NCBI RefSeq assembly: GCF_026262505.1
Contig: NC_067206.1
Location: 21,467,896 to 21,531,895 of the forward strand
Direction: 5' to 3'
DNA: 64,000 bases
Origin: Trichomonas vaginalis G3
Taxonomy: Eukaryota > Parabasalia > Trichomonadida > Trichomonadidae
Below, in pieces: positions 20,966 to 31,335 of the stretch. The notes under the pieces are model-generated. The model was not told the DNA's origin. It worked only from the letters and a program-made list of their open reading frames with translations, and ran no database searches. The first letter of the stretch is position 1. Each line of letters begins with the position of its first letter. The translations under genes were made by a program, and so were the position numbers.

Positions 20966-21865
20966 ATGACAGAAATGGCAAATCTTCTACAGGTTCCATT
21001 AAAACAAGGAACAAACAAAAAGGGTGCATATAATAGAACTATGAAAGTTCCTGATGGAATGAAAGAATTAGTTCATATTGTTGCTGGTCTTCAAAAAGAT
21101 GTTAAACAAATGAGAAACGTTTTAACATTACCAGAAGCTCAAGCATATGCCAAACGTCAAGGTCCAAATTGGGAAGCACACGAAGCAGACATTACGGGTC
21201 CAAATGGAAAACCTGATGGTATAAATGAAGTTTTCGTTACTGATGGTCAAGGTAATATTAAAGTCATAAATGGTTACAAATTAACTATAACTGGTTATCC
21301 TAAACGTAAAGCATATAATGAACGTTATCCTATGCAATTTGATGAAAATGGAAAAGCTGTTAAACAATACATTGGAGAAGGTGAAAATGGTCCAATTAAT
21401 TCATACCGTTATAATCCATATTCTTATTTCAATGAAGAATTAAATGCTATTGAAGAGGGACCGGATGGATTACCACGATATTCTAACCAGTTTGATGGTC
21501 AATATGCAAATATTAGACCTGAAATTTCAGCTAAGAAATTCTTTAAAGTTGCTTTATTCGATCCAGTTTTCGCAAATGTTAAAGATGAACTTAAACATCA
21601 ATTCCAACCAATTATAGTAGCAAGAATTGCATCAGGTGCTTTATCTCAAGCATTCAAAGATTTAATTAAGAAACCATTATATCAGCAACGAGGTTTAACT
21701 TATGATTTAGTTAAGGAATTAGATAAAAGAAAATTTGAGAAATCAGATGATTATAAGAATGCAATTAATGAATATATTAGGTCTATTAATTACAATGAAC
21801 CAGCTAAAAATCAACTTCAAGAACAAATACAGGGAATAATAGATTCAAAACTTCCAGCAAAATAA
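20966..21865 (+). CDS. Conserved-looking virion-type protein, element C
   Basis: 299 codons ([17 protein letters not shown]). An N-terminal helical stretch is followed by [20 protein letters not shown], then a VINGYKLT and [12 protein letters not shown] segment, then a C-terminal helical region ending in KLPAK. From memory, a PDGIxEVxVxDxxG...VNGYxLT pattern recurs in structural proteins of Polinton-like viruses. I cannot confirm that here. The Asp/Gly/Asn-rich loop could bind metal. The gene sits between the ATPase and the SCCG gene on the same strand with short spacers, each carrying a T-rich box. It looks whole. Confidence 0.6.
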   Translation: MTEMANLLQVPLKQGTNKKGAYNRTMKVPDGMKELVHIVAGLQKDVKQMRNVLTLPEAQAYAKRQGPNWEAHEADITGPNGKPDGINEVFVTDGQGNIKVINGYKLTITGYPKRKAYNERYPMQFDENGKAVKQYIGEGENGPINSYRYNPYSYFNEELNAIEEGPDGLPRYSNQFDGQYANIRPEISAKKFFKVALFDPVFANVKDELKHQFQPIIVARIASGALSQAFKDLIKKPLYQQRGLTYDLVKELDKRKFEKSDDYKNAINEYIRSINYNEPAKNQLQEQIQGIIDSKLPAK

Positions 21866-21897
21866 AAGTTTAAATATATTTTTTTATTCGAATATAA

Positions 21898-22566
21898 ATG
21901 AGAAGACGTTTCACTAGTCAAAAGAACACTAACGCAAAAGCAGAGATTACGGTTGGTTATAACGTAAATGATGATAAATCACGAATTATTCAAAATGTTA
22001 AAGTTAATGTTAGCCCTGAACTAACAAGGTCAGCAACTCAACCAAATTTATTAACTCGTGACTTACCGAAAAAGGAGGAGGAGCAAAATAAAGAAGATGG
22101 AAACCCAATCATTTTATCTGAACCCGGTAAAGAACCTGTTGAAATTTCCACTTATCCAACATACCCCCCACCTCTTTCATCAAACATCGAGAACCCATAT
22201 AAAATAGACATTAATTCTGAATTAATGAAAATTTACCGTGATATAATAATTAATAATTATGATTCAATAATAAATTTACTTGATCAATCTGGTTTAATTA
22301 TTTTACCTTATGAATCATTAATTCACATTATCGCCATTCTTTGTGATGTTCAAGATTCAGACGTTAAGATTCAATTTTTCATAGATGATGAGGTTTCATG
22401 CTGCGGAACAGTTGCAAAAATAAATCCTATAAAGGATATTAGCACAATTAAGATATCAAAGAATGGAACAACAACTGAACTTCATTTAACATATAATGAT
22501 ATTTATAATAAAATAGTTGATGAATATAAAATATCACTTGAAAAATTCTTTGTTAAGGCTATTTAA
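21898..22566 (+). CDS. SCCG-domain protein, element C
   Basis: 222 codons (MRRRFTSQKNTNAKAE), after a TATATTTTTTTATTCGAATATAA box. The basic N-terminus and a proline-rich central part (PTYPPPLSS) lead to a C-terminal domain of ~95 residues with YESLIHIIAIL, EVSCCG, TTELHLTYNDI and YKISLEKF. This domain parallels the A/B genes at 8744-9325 and 48399-48980 almost block by block, while the N-termini differ. The two adjacent Cys may bind metal or form disulphides. Function unknown; it keeps its place near capsid genes in both lineages. Looks whole. Confidence 0.7.
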   Translation: MRRRFTSQKNTNAKAEITVGYNVNDDKSRIIQNVKVNVSPELTRSATQPNLLTRDLPKKEEEQNKEDGNPIILSEPGKEPVEISTYPTYPPPLSSNIENPYKIDINSELMKIYRDIIINNYDSIINLLDQSGLIILPYESLIHIIAILCDVQDSDVKIQFFIDDEVSCCGTVAKINPIKDISTIKISKNGTTTELHLTYNDIYNKIVDEYKISLEKFFVKAI

Positions 22567-23042
22567 TATTCAAGCATTAACATTATCGAATAATAATCCT
22601 TTGAATCATAATCAATAATAATTGACCTTTCACCAGTTTCTATCGTTTGTTTTATTTCTTTTTGTTCCCCACTATCCGGATCGGTCATTGTAATTGTTTT
22701 TGTTATAGTATCAGCTTTATCTTTAACTTCAATTTTTTTTCCATCGGGATATTTAAACCAAAATTCCAAAAATTCGATATTGTCAATCTGTTCATATTTT
22801 AATCTATCAATTACATTTTTAATACCATCTGAAAATCTTATGAAATGGTCATTATATGGGTTTGATTGAACTAAATTTGAATGAAGTGAAATATAACCTG
22901 TTGATGAATATGACACTGACTCATATTTTCTGAAAACACTAAAATTTATAACATGAATGAATTTCTTATTCGTTGAATTTATGAATTCTTGAGGTAATCT
23001 TATTCTCGTTTTATTTATCACTGGAAAATAACGCTTTACCAT
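22563..23042 (-). CDS. Candidate minor capsid (penton-like) protein 1, element C
   Basis: 159 codons from the ATG at 23042 (MVKRYFPVINKTRIRLPQEF). I prefer this to the ATG 33 bp upstream because it abuts the divergent box shared with the plus-strand gene. Strand-rich, with YISLHSNLVQSNPYNDHF, similar in style to the xxIxSNL strand in the A/B gene at 7932-8739, and a Thr/Lys-rich insert near the C-terminus. It overlaps the stop of the SCCG gene by 4 bp. Role inferred from position and this phrase. Looks whole. Confidence 0.45.
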   Translation of the reverse strand: MVKRYFPVINKTRIRLPQEFINSTNKKFIHVINFSVFRKYESVSYSSTGYISLHSNLVQSNPYNDHFIRFSDGIKNVIDRLKYEQIDNIEFLEFWFKYPDGKKIEVKDKADTITKTITMTDPDSGEQKEIKQTIETGERSIIIDYDSKDYYSIMLMLEY

Positions 23043-23064
23043 ATTTTTAATCGTAATAAAAATG
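23040..23064. promoter_or_regulatory. Bidirectional promoter box, element C
   Basis: CATATTTTTAATCGTAATAAAAATG holds both start codons, with 19 bp between them. It is the counterpart of the boxes at 9323-9346 and 32809-32832. Confidence 0.55.
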
Positions 23065-23736
23065 TCAATTATCAATATTATTTCGAATAATAGCTGTGAA
23101 TTAAATTTAACAGTTAGCGGAATTTATAATGTTACTCTCGTTTCTGTGAGTGGTAAATTTAATCCCATTCTTTTAGACCCTTCAGATTATATATCATTTA
23201 TTAAAGATGACCTTGAAAAAACGTATGATATGTATATAAATAATGTGATAGCGAAATGGGATATTAACATGATTTTAAGTTATTTAAATGAATCATTTAT
23301 CGTATGGTATGAAGAAAATTTTAAATCAAAACCCGATAAACTTTTTGAACTTGATGAAATAAATAACCTTATTAAATTCCCGCTGAAAATTAAATTTTGT
23401 ACTCCTCATCTTCGTTCATTGTTGGGGATATTAAATTTTGAAAAAGATGTTGGGGATGTTTTGTATTCTGACACTGGTTCCAATTTCATTTTAATCAAAT
23501 GTGATAAAGTTAATACCCCAATGAGATTTTCACATCAAACATTAGACCCTAACTCTTACCCATCAATACAAAACATTTTATCCATCAACTTAAACACATT
23601 TTCTTTATCATATCCGTTTCAATTATCCGGGAATTCATTTATTCTTCATTCAAAAGATTTATCAAATATTAAATTTAGAATAACTAGGGCTGTACAAGAT
23701 TTAAAAAAACATTGCCGGGTTACCGTAGAGGCCTAA
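23062..23736 (+). CDS. Candidate minor capsid protein 2, element C
   Basis: 224 codons (MSIINIISNNSCELNLTVSG). Beta-rich, with LRSLLGILNF, a later DVLYSDTGSNFILI, and near the C-terminus SFILHSKDLSNIKFRI. A short LG[IF] segment followed by strands and a late xLHSxDL strand is reminiscent of single-jelly-roll penton proteins. B's paralogous pair (31964-32811; 38615-39474) has a comparable late strand (NSFLC..DFY). Assignment is tentative. It is the last gene of element C and is followed by a GC-rich hairpin. Looks whole. Confidence 0.45.
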   Translation: MSIINIISNNSCELNLTVSGIYNVTLVSVSGKFNPILLDPSDYISFIKDDLEKTYDMYINNVIAKWDINMILSYLNESFIVWYEENFKSKPDKLFELDEINNLIKFPLKIKFCTPHLRSLLGILNFEKDVGDVLYSDTGSNFILIKCDKVNTPMRFSHQTLDPNSYPSIQNILSINLNTFSLSYPFQLSGNSFILHSKDLSNIKFRITRAVQDLKKHCRVTVEA

Positions 23737-23744
23737 AAAAATCG

Positions 23745-23775
23745 CGCCTCGGCGGCAAGCCGCCTCGGCATTAAG
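23745..23775. terminator. GC-rich hairpin after element C's last gene
   Basis: GGCGGCAAGCCGCC within CGCGCCTCGG...CCTCGGC: a 6-bp perfect stem with a 2-base loop, extended imperfectly. It is a striking GC island in AT-rich DNA. It could be a 3'-end signal or part of a terminal structure of the element. Confidence 0.5.
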
Positions 23776-23794
23776 AATGCGCATCTAAATTTTT

Positions 23795-23905
23795 ATATGT
23801 CCTTCTTTCTTTTATTTTTCCCTTCCCTTTCTTTTCTTTTTCTTTTTCTTTTTTCCCCTCCTCTTGCTCTCATTTACTTTTTTTTCCTTTTCTCATCATT
23901 TTTCA
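23795..23905. repeat. Polypyrimidine tract
   Basis: About 110 bases, nearly all C/T on the plus strand (TTTCTTTTCTTTTTCTTTT-type runs). It lies just outside element C. It could form a triplex or be a simple repeat; no gene. Confidence 0.7.
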
Positions 23906-24161
23906 ACATTTAAAATTTTTATCAAAAATCTTGCCTATAAAAGCAGACTATGGAACCTTTTAATGCCTCTTAATCAATATTATACAGCATAAAGCATATT
24001 AAATGAAAGTAATTACGTATAAATTTATTTTATTATCTTATTTATTAATTCTTTAGCATGTATTGTTTAATATTAACTTTTCTGTACATTAAATATGATA
24101 TCTCCAAAGTATGAATGCCTTGTAACGAAACGAAAACTTAATTTTATGTTGAATATTTGTC

Positions 24162-26812
24162 GGAAGAAACGTTTTTCCCGAAAAATAATCGTCTTTTGAT
24201 GTTTTTCCCGAAAATCGTTCCGATCATGACGATAGACCCATAGGATATTGATTTTGGTATGAAGGAGTTGAATTTCACTTCTGAAATTGATATGATAGAT
24301 AGCTCAGAACATATGAATATGAATTAACTAATCAAAATAGTATATTATATAAATATGCTAACTTAATTAAGATAATTTAATTGATATAAGGGAATTATAA
24401 TACAATTTAAGTTAAGGGCATAAAATTCATAGGCTATATATTGCATCTGCCATCAATATTATGTTAAATTCAATAATTTTATAATGAGAATAAGATTCGA
24501 ATCAAAAAAGTATCGCAATATGAAGTAAAATACTGGCGACTAGTTTCACATACTTATGATATATGATATATGACTGTGTTTATGGTTAAAAAGTAGTTTT
24601 ATAAGTAGAATTTTAATAAAAGTAAATTTTTATTCATAATTTAAGAAATTAAACAAGGAAAACTCACTACTTCGAAAAATTTCATATGAGTGAGCTGCAA
24701 ATTTGTAAATAAATCGCGAAATAAAAATAATATTCAATTGTATTTAAATTTTTTTATGATTTGTATAAGCAGATGATTTTAGTGCAGTAATTGATGTTTG
24801 AAAACGAAAAGCAATGCTTGGATTTGTAAATTGAAATATGAATCGCGAAAAACTCTGATTAGTAAGTAACACGCTTTTATATTTCGATAAAATTTATCGT
24901 CGATATACTAAATCCGATAAAAATTCGATAATTGTAAAAAATATGATGTAAATTGTAAAAGAGTTGAAAATGTTTGGGGTGGCTTGAAATGAATCGGAGG
25001 ATGTAATAATTTGGTACTAATTTAATTGCATTAAAATGCTAAAATTATGAAATTGTAAATTTAATCGAAAGATATGAGTTTAAATAAAGAAACGAGAGAT
25101 ATTTTAATTGATTTAATTATTTTATATCACTGATTGTCAGTAATATCCTTTGATCTTTGATTCAATGAATACGTTAGTATGAATAATCAATATTCATTGA
25201 ACAAAAATGAACAAATACAGTGTAATATGCAGATTTTAGTATGCAAATGTTATATCGTGTGATAAATTCTCCGTAATAAAGAAGATATTTACAATTATTT
25301 TTATATGAGCTTTAAATCTGTTGAAATAGTTCCAATATTGCATGAAATTGGCAGATTTGAAGTAATTTGATTAGTTTTGAGATGGAAAATTTCTAAAAAA
25401 TTTCTGAAATCAAGAAAATATTTCGAAATTTTGTTAAAAATACTTTCAAAATGCTGAATTTAGAAAAAATTTGGAATTTCTTGATCCTAGAATTTTGATT
25501 AATTTTGTTAAATAGCTTAAATCATCAGTGATTTATGAAGTTTCGGATAAATTCTTAATCAATATTCATTCATTCAATGAATTTGAGCAATAACACTGAA
25601 AAAGTAAGGTTTACACATGAATTAAATGGAAAATAACCAGCATATCCTATAGAATTTCTATTTTTTTATCATTGATTTGAAATGCACTATATTAGAAATC
25701 AATATCTCTAGAAAATGTGCCATAATATTTTATTTTATCTTGAATATTGTTTATTAACATTATACTAGTATCTCTTCTCGATACGAATTAAAAGATTTAA
25801 CGGATTGGCTATTAAACTATAAGATTGTTCAATCTTACTAGATAAGGCAAGATATATATAAGTTAAGGAAACCTTAATTTAGTTAATATCTTTGATTTAT
25901 ACTAATTATAAATGAGTGAATTCTGGATTGTTCTATTTTTACATCCATCATTTAACACAATCTTTTTTGAACAATTTTATATAAAAGAGATCTATTATAA
26001 ATGATTAAAAATGTCATTTAATTGATAAATTTGTATATCCTTGTCATGATATTGTTTTTCATATATAAAGCAGTTAACTATATGTAATTGATCTATTCCA
26101 ATCTAGTTTTGATTCACAATCAAGAGTTAATATCTACTATTTACTATATTATCCATAATTTTAAATTAATGTTGAATAATTACCAAAAATATACATATAA
26201 TATATATAAAATATGGAAAATTAATGGTTTGTCTCATAAAAATGCTAGAATTACACTTTTTATTATCATATTAGATTTTCGACTTAAAACTATTGAAATA
26301 CATTATATTACATTTCAAATCTATAACTACATACAAACACTCAGGTTGGAAAAACATAGACTCTTTTGATCTTTTATAATTATATAATTTTTTATTTTCT
26401 TATATTATCTTATTTACTTCACATAATATATAACTCCATAGTATATGTAATTAAATTTTAACCTTGATTTTATTACAAATTCTGTTATCATGAATATGCG
26501 CAATCAAAACATATTAATATAGAGTTTTGAACTAATTCAATATTGTGTAATGGATCAAAACAACAAATTATATAAAATATTACAGATTTACATTGTAAAT
26601 CAATATAATCAAATTATATAATCTTATATAAAAAACAAAGATCCTTCATCTGCTTAGATCTAATAACTTCAAGGTATACCCTGATTAATTGCATACATAG
26701 AATTTAACAAAAACAAATATTTCATATTCCTGGAGGTCTATCGTCATGATCGGAACGATTTTCGGGAAAAACATCAAAAGACGATTATTTTTCGGGAAAA
26801 ACGTTTCTTCCC
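24162..26812. mobile_element. Gene-less DNA transposon with 77-bp inverted ends (MULE-like)
   Basis: Left end 24162-24238 and right end 26735-26811 are perfect inverted copies over 77 bp (GGAAGAAACGTTTTTCCCG inward). The outer flanks are direct copies of AATATTTGTC (24152-24161; 26813-26822), a target duplication of 9-10 bp, the size made by Mutator-type transposases. The interior (about 2.5 kb) is AT-rich with no ORF above ~95 codons and no transposase motif, so it is non-autonomous or has lost its gene. Identical ends suggest recent movement. Its ends differ from those of the MULE at 28664-58086. Confidence 0.85.
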
Positions 26813-26822
26813 AATATTTGTC

Positions 26823-27475
26823 ACAAACATTAGATTATTAAAATATATGTTGGATATCCCTTAGTATGAGACTTCATGACTCTTGTTGTCTAACGTGAGC
26901 TTTGGATTGCAAGCTCTGTGGTTAACGAACATAAATTAATTGTAAAGTTTTCAAAAATTTTCATCGTTTCTATCAGCATCTATTTTTCCTTTAAAATAAT
27001 ATATTTGTATGAATACAATATTTAGTAATTTTTTTATTTCCCATAATTTCATTCAAAATTTCAGAAAAAATTAATTTCTATTCAATATTATTTCAGCTTC
27101 AAAACACTTCATTCTTATAGATGTTGATTCACTAAAGTGTGATTCTATTTATATGAGGTAGGGGCATGAGGCTCGGCAAGTCTTATTGCTTTTTACCTCA
27201 ATTTAGGTATTAAATAATTATAATGATTCATAGTGGCCGCTGCTGACTGGCCATCAGCAGTCCCCTGGCCAAGATTAATATAATTATTTAATACTTATCC
27301 AGTTTTACATCAATAACAACAAAGCTAATCAATCATCATTCAGAAATGCGGGAAATTACTACTAATATTAAAGATTGATAGACATTAGGCTGGCCACCTT
27401 CTGTCTAATATCTTTACGAATAAAAATAATACTTTTTAAAACAAATTATTTAATAAATTTTATTAAAAAACAAAA
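26823..27475. other. Flank of the hAT gene with a compound palindrome
   Basis: No gene. At 27207-27294 a 15-bp outer inverted pair (GTATTAAATAATTAT / ATAATTATTTAATAC) encloses a GGCC-rich inner hairpin (CTGCTGA...TCAGCAG, 27240-27260). This could be the subterminal region of the hAT element; no matching opposite end was identified. Confidence 0.45.
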
Positions 27476-28663
27476 TCAAATATCAAATTGATCATCATTC
27501 AACTTGATGAAGAAGCGGCATGCTACATATTCTTCTTTGCATGATTCGTTCATTGAATTTCTTGTCTTTCGCAATTCAGATATTACACGTTCTACATCTG
27601 CTTCACTGCACGAAAGTGACATCATCCTTTTTCCAATTGGTCTTATTGCTTTTAGTTGCTTTATGCCATTCATGTACCAAAACTTGCCATCATTTTGAGC
27701 AAGATGATGACCATTTATAAGATGGGAATCATCTTGCTCTATGAAGAAATCGTAAGCATCAATCAATTCCTTGGATCTATCGTCTTTATTGATCGTTGGG
27801 TCAACTGTTGATTCGGCAATTGCTCTTTGTCTGAGGATTGTTATCATGAATGTGTATAGATCTTTTATCTCTTCATCTACAACATCCCAGACCAAGGAAT
27901 TCCTCGAACCATCGGCATTTGTTTCGGCTGCATGATCGTCGTTAAGCATTTGTTCCTCTTCTGCTTGCTGGATCTCTTCATCATGCTCGGCTACCTCGTC
28001 AACACGTTCTGTTCGTTCTTCTTCAAGGATTTCACCGAGTTTCTCAAATGTGATCTCGCGATTGATGATCCTCAGGGAAGGAATCGTTGGGACTTGCACA
28101 TCTTTCAACTGCATTATAGGTGGATAGCTTGTCTTTCCTCCAAAACCCTTCTTGTCTCTGATGATCTTCCTTGCTAACGGTGTAAAGCCGAAAGCAAACC
28201 GAAGCAAATCAATTCTACCATATTCTTTCATATCATTTTTGAATATTGTAGTGATTGATCGGAGAATCTCTTCACCATCTGGCGTTAATCTTCCTGCCAT
28301 TTCATCCAACATCCCTTGGCACTGTTGTATCATCAGGAATGCATAAGCACTCATGGACTTGTTGGATTCCAGCCATAATTGAAGTTGCTTTAATGGCTTG
28401 AATATCATTAAAGCATCTTTAAAGAGTGGAGGAATTCCATCACGTGTCCATTGTAACTGTTCACGTGTAGCTCTGGAAAGGGATAGTGGAAGATCTCCAC
28501 TTCTTAAAGCAGTATTATTTGTTTCCAGATTATCAAAGATGAAAAACAGAGTATCATATATGTAGAGCCAGCGAGTTTCCGGGATTGATGGAACCCTGAT
28601 CTTGTATCTCGCTCTCATATCGTGATTCTTAAAGATAATGATAATCTGGTGAACTCTATTCAT
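27476..28663 (-). pseudogene. hAT-type transposase, C-terminal part
   Basis: The open frame continues upstream to 28726, but sequence beyond 28663 belongs to the inserted MULE. Visible hAT features: an RWLYIYDTL segment (the conserved RW just after the catalytic core), a long helical region, an acidic insert, and near the C-terminus RMMSLSCSEADVERVISEL, the SEAxVERxFS-type dimerisation signature. The first 26 codons repeat the last 26 of the N-terminal part at 58087-59113 (79 bp identical). The gene was therefore split by an insertion; this part lacks the zinc finger and first catalytic residues. Confidence 0.8.
28585..28663. repeat. 79-bp direct repeat, left copy
   Basis: Identical over 79 bp to 58087-58165 and abutting the outer edge of the MULE. 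See the finding on its unusual length as a target duplication. Confidence 0.9.
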
Positions 28664-28799
28664 GAGTATATAAGGATTTCCAAAAAAGTGACACCCAAAA
28701 AGTGACACTTTCAATAGGGGTAACACTTAAAAAGTGACAATTTAAAATTCACAATAAATAAAAATAATAATTTTTTAGTCTATTAAATTATTCTTGTAA

Positions 28800-30041
28800 T
28801 AAACAGAAATTCATCAAAAGTGACAGCTCTCAATTTTTTGACATTTGTAAATTCTAAATTGAATGAGAAAAATGAAATAATACTAAGCATAATACAATAT
28901 TCTAGATTTAATTATAATTAGGAAAAAGTTAGTTTTGAGAGTACTTTTCATAGGCATATAGAATGAAATCTTCTGAAAAATAATATCACATAAACTCATA
29001 TTATTTTCTAATATATAACTATTTTATATAAAAATCAAATTCAATGATCTTAAAAGCGAAGGATAAACCTCAAAATTTACGAATATAATGAGTGGGAATA
29101 TAATGCTTATCTATCATAAAACCATATGAAATATTAATTTTTGCTTTACGCCTAATTTTTGACGACAATTAGCAAAAAATGTTAAATGTTAACACTCGGT
29201 CCATTTGAATATGAAAAATAAAATTGACTTTGATTAAATGTTTTTATTTATCATGCAATTCTTCTTGCGACCAAAGATTTGAATAAAAGTTCAAAAAATA
29301 AGATAGCTTAAAAAATAATATACGGTAGTGTTTACTAATAGATGAATAGTATATAAATTCTATTAAAATGGATTTGATCCAAAAAAATATATAAAATTTG
29401 ATCATAAATAAAATCGTTTTAAATTACTTCTTCATTTAAATTATAACAATTATTTTTGGTTTTATTTTTTTGGATCAAATCCATTTTAATAGAATTTATA
29501 TACTATTCATCTATTAGTAAACACTACCGTATATTATTTTTTAAGCTATCTTATTTTTTGAACTTTTATTCAAATCTTTGGTCGCAAGAAGAATTGCATG
29601 ATAAATAAAAACATTTAATCAAAGTCAATTTTATTTTTCATATTCAAATGGACTGAGTGTTAACATTTAACATTTTTTGCTAATTGTCGTCAAAAATTAG
29701 GCGTAAAGCAAAAATTAATATTTCATATGGTTTTATGATAGATAAGCATTATATTCCCACTCATTATATTCGTAAATTTTGAGGTTTATCCTTCGCTTTT
29801 AAGATCATTGAATTTGATTTTTATATAAAATAGTTATATATTAGAAAATAATATGAGTTTATGTGATATTATTTTTCAGAAGATTTTGTGTTCTTCTTCA
29901 AAATTTTATTTTTTATTAAAAAGAATCTTTACAAAATATACATTTACTTTCATTAATATTTAAAAACGTGCTCTATCAAAAGTTCCAAAAATTCAATATT
30001 TTAGCTTTTCTGAGGTGTCACTTTTGATGAATTTCTGTTTA
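28800..30041. repeat. Nested inverted repeats (26-bp outer, 424-bp inner arms)
   Basis: Outer arms TAAACAGAAATTCATCAAAA GTGACA at 28800-28825 and its inverse at 30016-30041. Inner arms 28966-29389 and 29463-29886 are 424 bp each and nearly perfect (a few mismatches), separated by a 73-bp AT-rich centre. The right outer arm lies within the MULE transposase's 3' coding end, so the structure belongs to the MULE. No ORF inside. It could fold into a very long hairpin. Confidence 0.85.
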
Positions 30042-30120
30042 CAACATTCTTTTCTTTGAAATCCTCCAAAAATTCTTCGAAATGTTCTAAAATATAATCT
30101 GGAGAATTATAACAAAATTC
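30001..30120 (-). pseudogene. MULE transposase, C-terminal end (separated by element B)
   Basis: About 39 codons on the minus strand with clear coding character (YILEHFEEFLEDFKEKN) and a stop at 30001-30003. The coding frame begins at the exact edge of element B's A tract, and the rest of the gene begins at element B's other edge (55139). A 5-bp ATTCA occurs on both sides (30117-30121; 55141-55145) as the probable target duplication. Confidence 0.75.
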
Positions 30121-30333
30121 AAAAAAAAAAAAAAAAAAAAAAAAAAAAGGTAGTGGGGCCTCCAGGCACTTCGTGCCCTCTAGCCCTGAAGATGTTTAGT
30201 ATAAATGAAGTTTATATTCGGAGGACTCTTCTTCTTCCTCCATTGCTTCTGGGAAGAAGCCTTCTTCTGGGTCGAAAACATTATATAATGTACCACTTTT
30301 TACAAATTATATATGTTTTCATGTTTTGTCACT
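30121..30333. repeat. Left terminal inverted repeat of element B
   Basis: A run of 28 A (30121-30148), then GGTAGTGGGGCCTCCAGG and so on. It matches the reverse complement of 54969-55140 at roughly 80-85% over ~150-180 bp, including GGGTCGAAAACATTATATAA and ATATATGTTTTCATGTTTTG. It contains the GGCAC-TTC-GTGCC hairpin also found in A. Confidence 0.85.
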
Positions 30334-30378
30334 TTTCTGTCACTTTTCGGGTAAAAACATTTTTATTATTATATATAA

Positions 30379-31211
30379 ATGAATTTTACAAAACCACCGT
30401 TACCGTTCTTTGGAAATAAGAGTAAATGTAAAGATATTATATTGAGAGAACTTAAGAAACTACCGAATGGTCTAACATTTGTAGATTTGTTCGGTGGAAG
30501 TTTCTATATATCCCATTTATGTCATACCGTATTTCCTGACTCAAAGATTATATGCAATGACTTCGACAACTATATGGACCGTCTCAAACATATTCCAGAC
30601 ACAAACAATATATTGAAAGAGTTAAAAGAAAAGATACCTATAGGTAAGATGGAACGTATACCATTAGATAACAAAAATATTGTGAGAGAGGTTTTGAAAA
30701 AAGCAGAATATATAGACTGGGATAGTATATCTGCTAGACTATTATATAGTGGTTCTATAAGAGTTCATGACATTGAAACACTCATGTCAAAAGTTTTATA
30801 TCTTAACTATACAAATGTTTTCAAAGAGGACATAGAAAAATATATTGAGGGTATAGAGTTTGTAAGATGTCATTGGACAGAGTTGTATGAAAAATATAAA
30901 GACAAGGAAAATGTTTTCTTTATAGTGGACCCGCCGTTCTATAACACATGGGATTTTCAATACCAAGTAGACTGGACTTTGAGAGACTCTTTAGAAACTT
31001 TAGACGTTATACATAACCATCCATGCTTTACTTTACATCCGATAAAAGTGGTTTGGAAACCGTTATGAGATGGTTAGAGGACATACATGACTATGAGTTT
31101 AGATATGACAAGATAGAATATGAGAGAGGTCCTATAAACTGGAGAAAGTGTCATAACAAAGAAATTTTATTAGTAAGTAAATGTGGTTTGAAATCGGACT
31201 ACTTGTTTTAG
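30379..31211 (+). CDS. DNA adenine methyltransferase (Dam-like), element B
   Basis: Transfers a methyl group from SAM to adenine N6 in DNA. Motif order is Dam-like (alpha class): PLPFFGNKSKCKD near the N-terminus (the FxGxKxK motif), a FVDLFGGSF SAM-binding motif at about residues 34-41, NDFDNY near 62, and the catalytic DPPFYNTW near 185. Length (about 275 codons) fits the family. It sits just inside the left terminal repeat, and could modify element DNA to protect or mark it. Broken (about one break). A 3' fragment also lies inside the right end of element A. Confidence 0.85.
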
Positions 31212-31312
31212 GTTTTTTCCATTGTGTCATTTATTTCTTTGACGTGGCAGAAAAGTACAGAGAATATGAAGATGAACCAATGCCTGCAAATGTTCAGCAT
31301 ATGTACTCGTAA
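31181..31312 (+). CDS. Small single-pass membrane protein, element B
   Basis: 43 codons, MWFEIGLLVLGFFHCVIYFF followed by DVAEKYREYEDEPMPANVQH. Residues 3-20 form one hydrophobic segment; the rest is acidic and soluble. It overlaps the 3' end of the methylase gene by 31 bp in another frame. A small integral virion or host-membrane protein is plausible. No family known to me. Support is the clean hydrophobic/charged layout and the gene-dense context; the next gene's box follows directly. Confidence 0.45.
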   Translation: MWFEIGLLVLGFFHCVIYFFDVAEKYREYEDEPMPANVQHMYS

Positions 31313-31335
31313 GAGATATTTTTATCTAATATTAA

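Larger units (their letters stand above)
16200..23790 (+). mobile_element. Element C: divergent Polinton-like element, partial
   Basis: Ten genes with more A/T-rich codon usage than A and B, mostly on the plus strand. They include homologues of B's major capsid protein, packaging ATPase, SCCG-domain protein and a small conserved protein (B 45636-46054), plus a pair of amphipathic glycine-rich proteins. No terminal repeats or integrase were found, so the ends are uncertain; a GC-rich palindrome at 23745-23775 may mark the right side. Broken in the capsid gene, ATPase and one small gene (about four breaks). Several other genes look whole. It is an older and distinct lineage from A/B. Confidence 0.8.

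Noticed and set aside
26088-26369. 93-codon ORF inside the 24162-26812 transposon, considered as a transposase fragment
   Set aside because: No catalytic or DNA-binding motif; composition matches the AT-rich background.
27476-28726. Start of the hAT C-terminal ORF at 28726 (MLPLLKVSLFGCHFF)
   Set aside because: The first ~21 codons lie in the MULE end; the frame is open there by chance.
30121-30148. A tract considered as a poly(A) tail of a retroposon
   Set aside because: All three terminal repeats carry it in mirrored orientation next to the same terminal sequence, so it belongs to the element ends.
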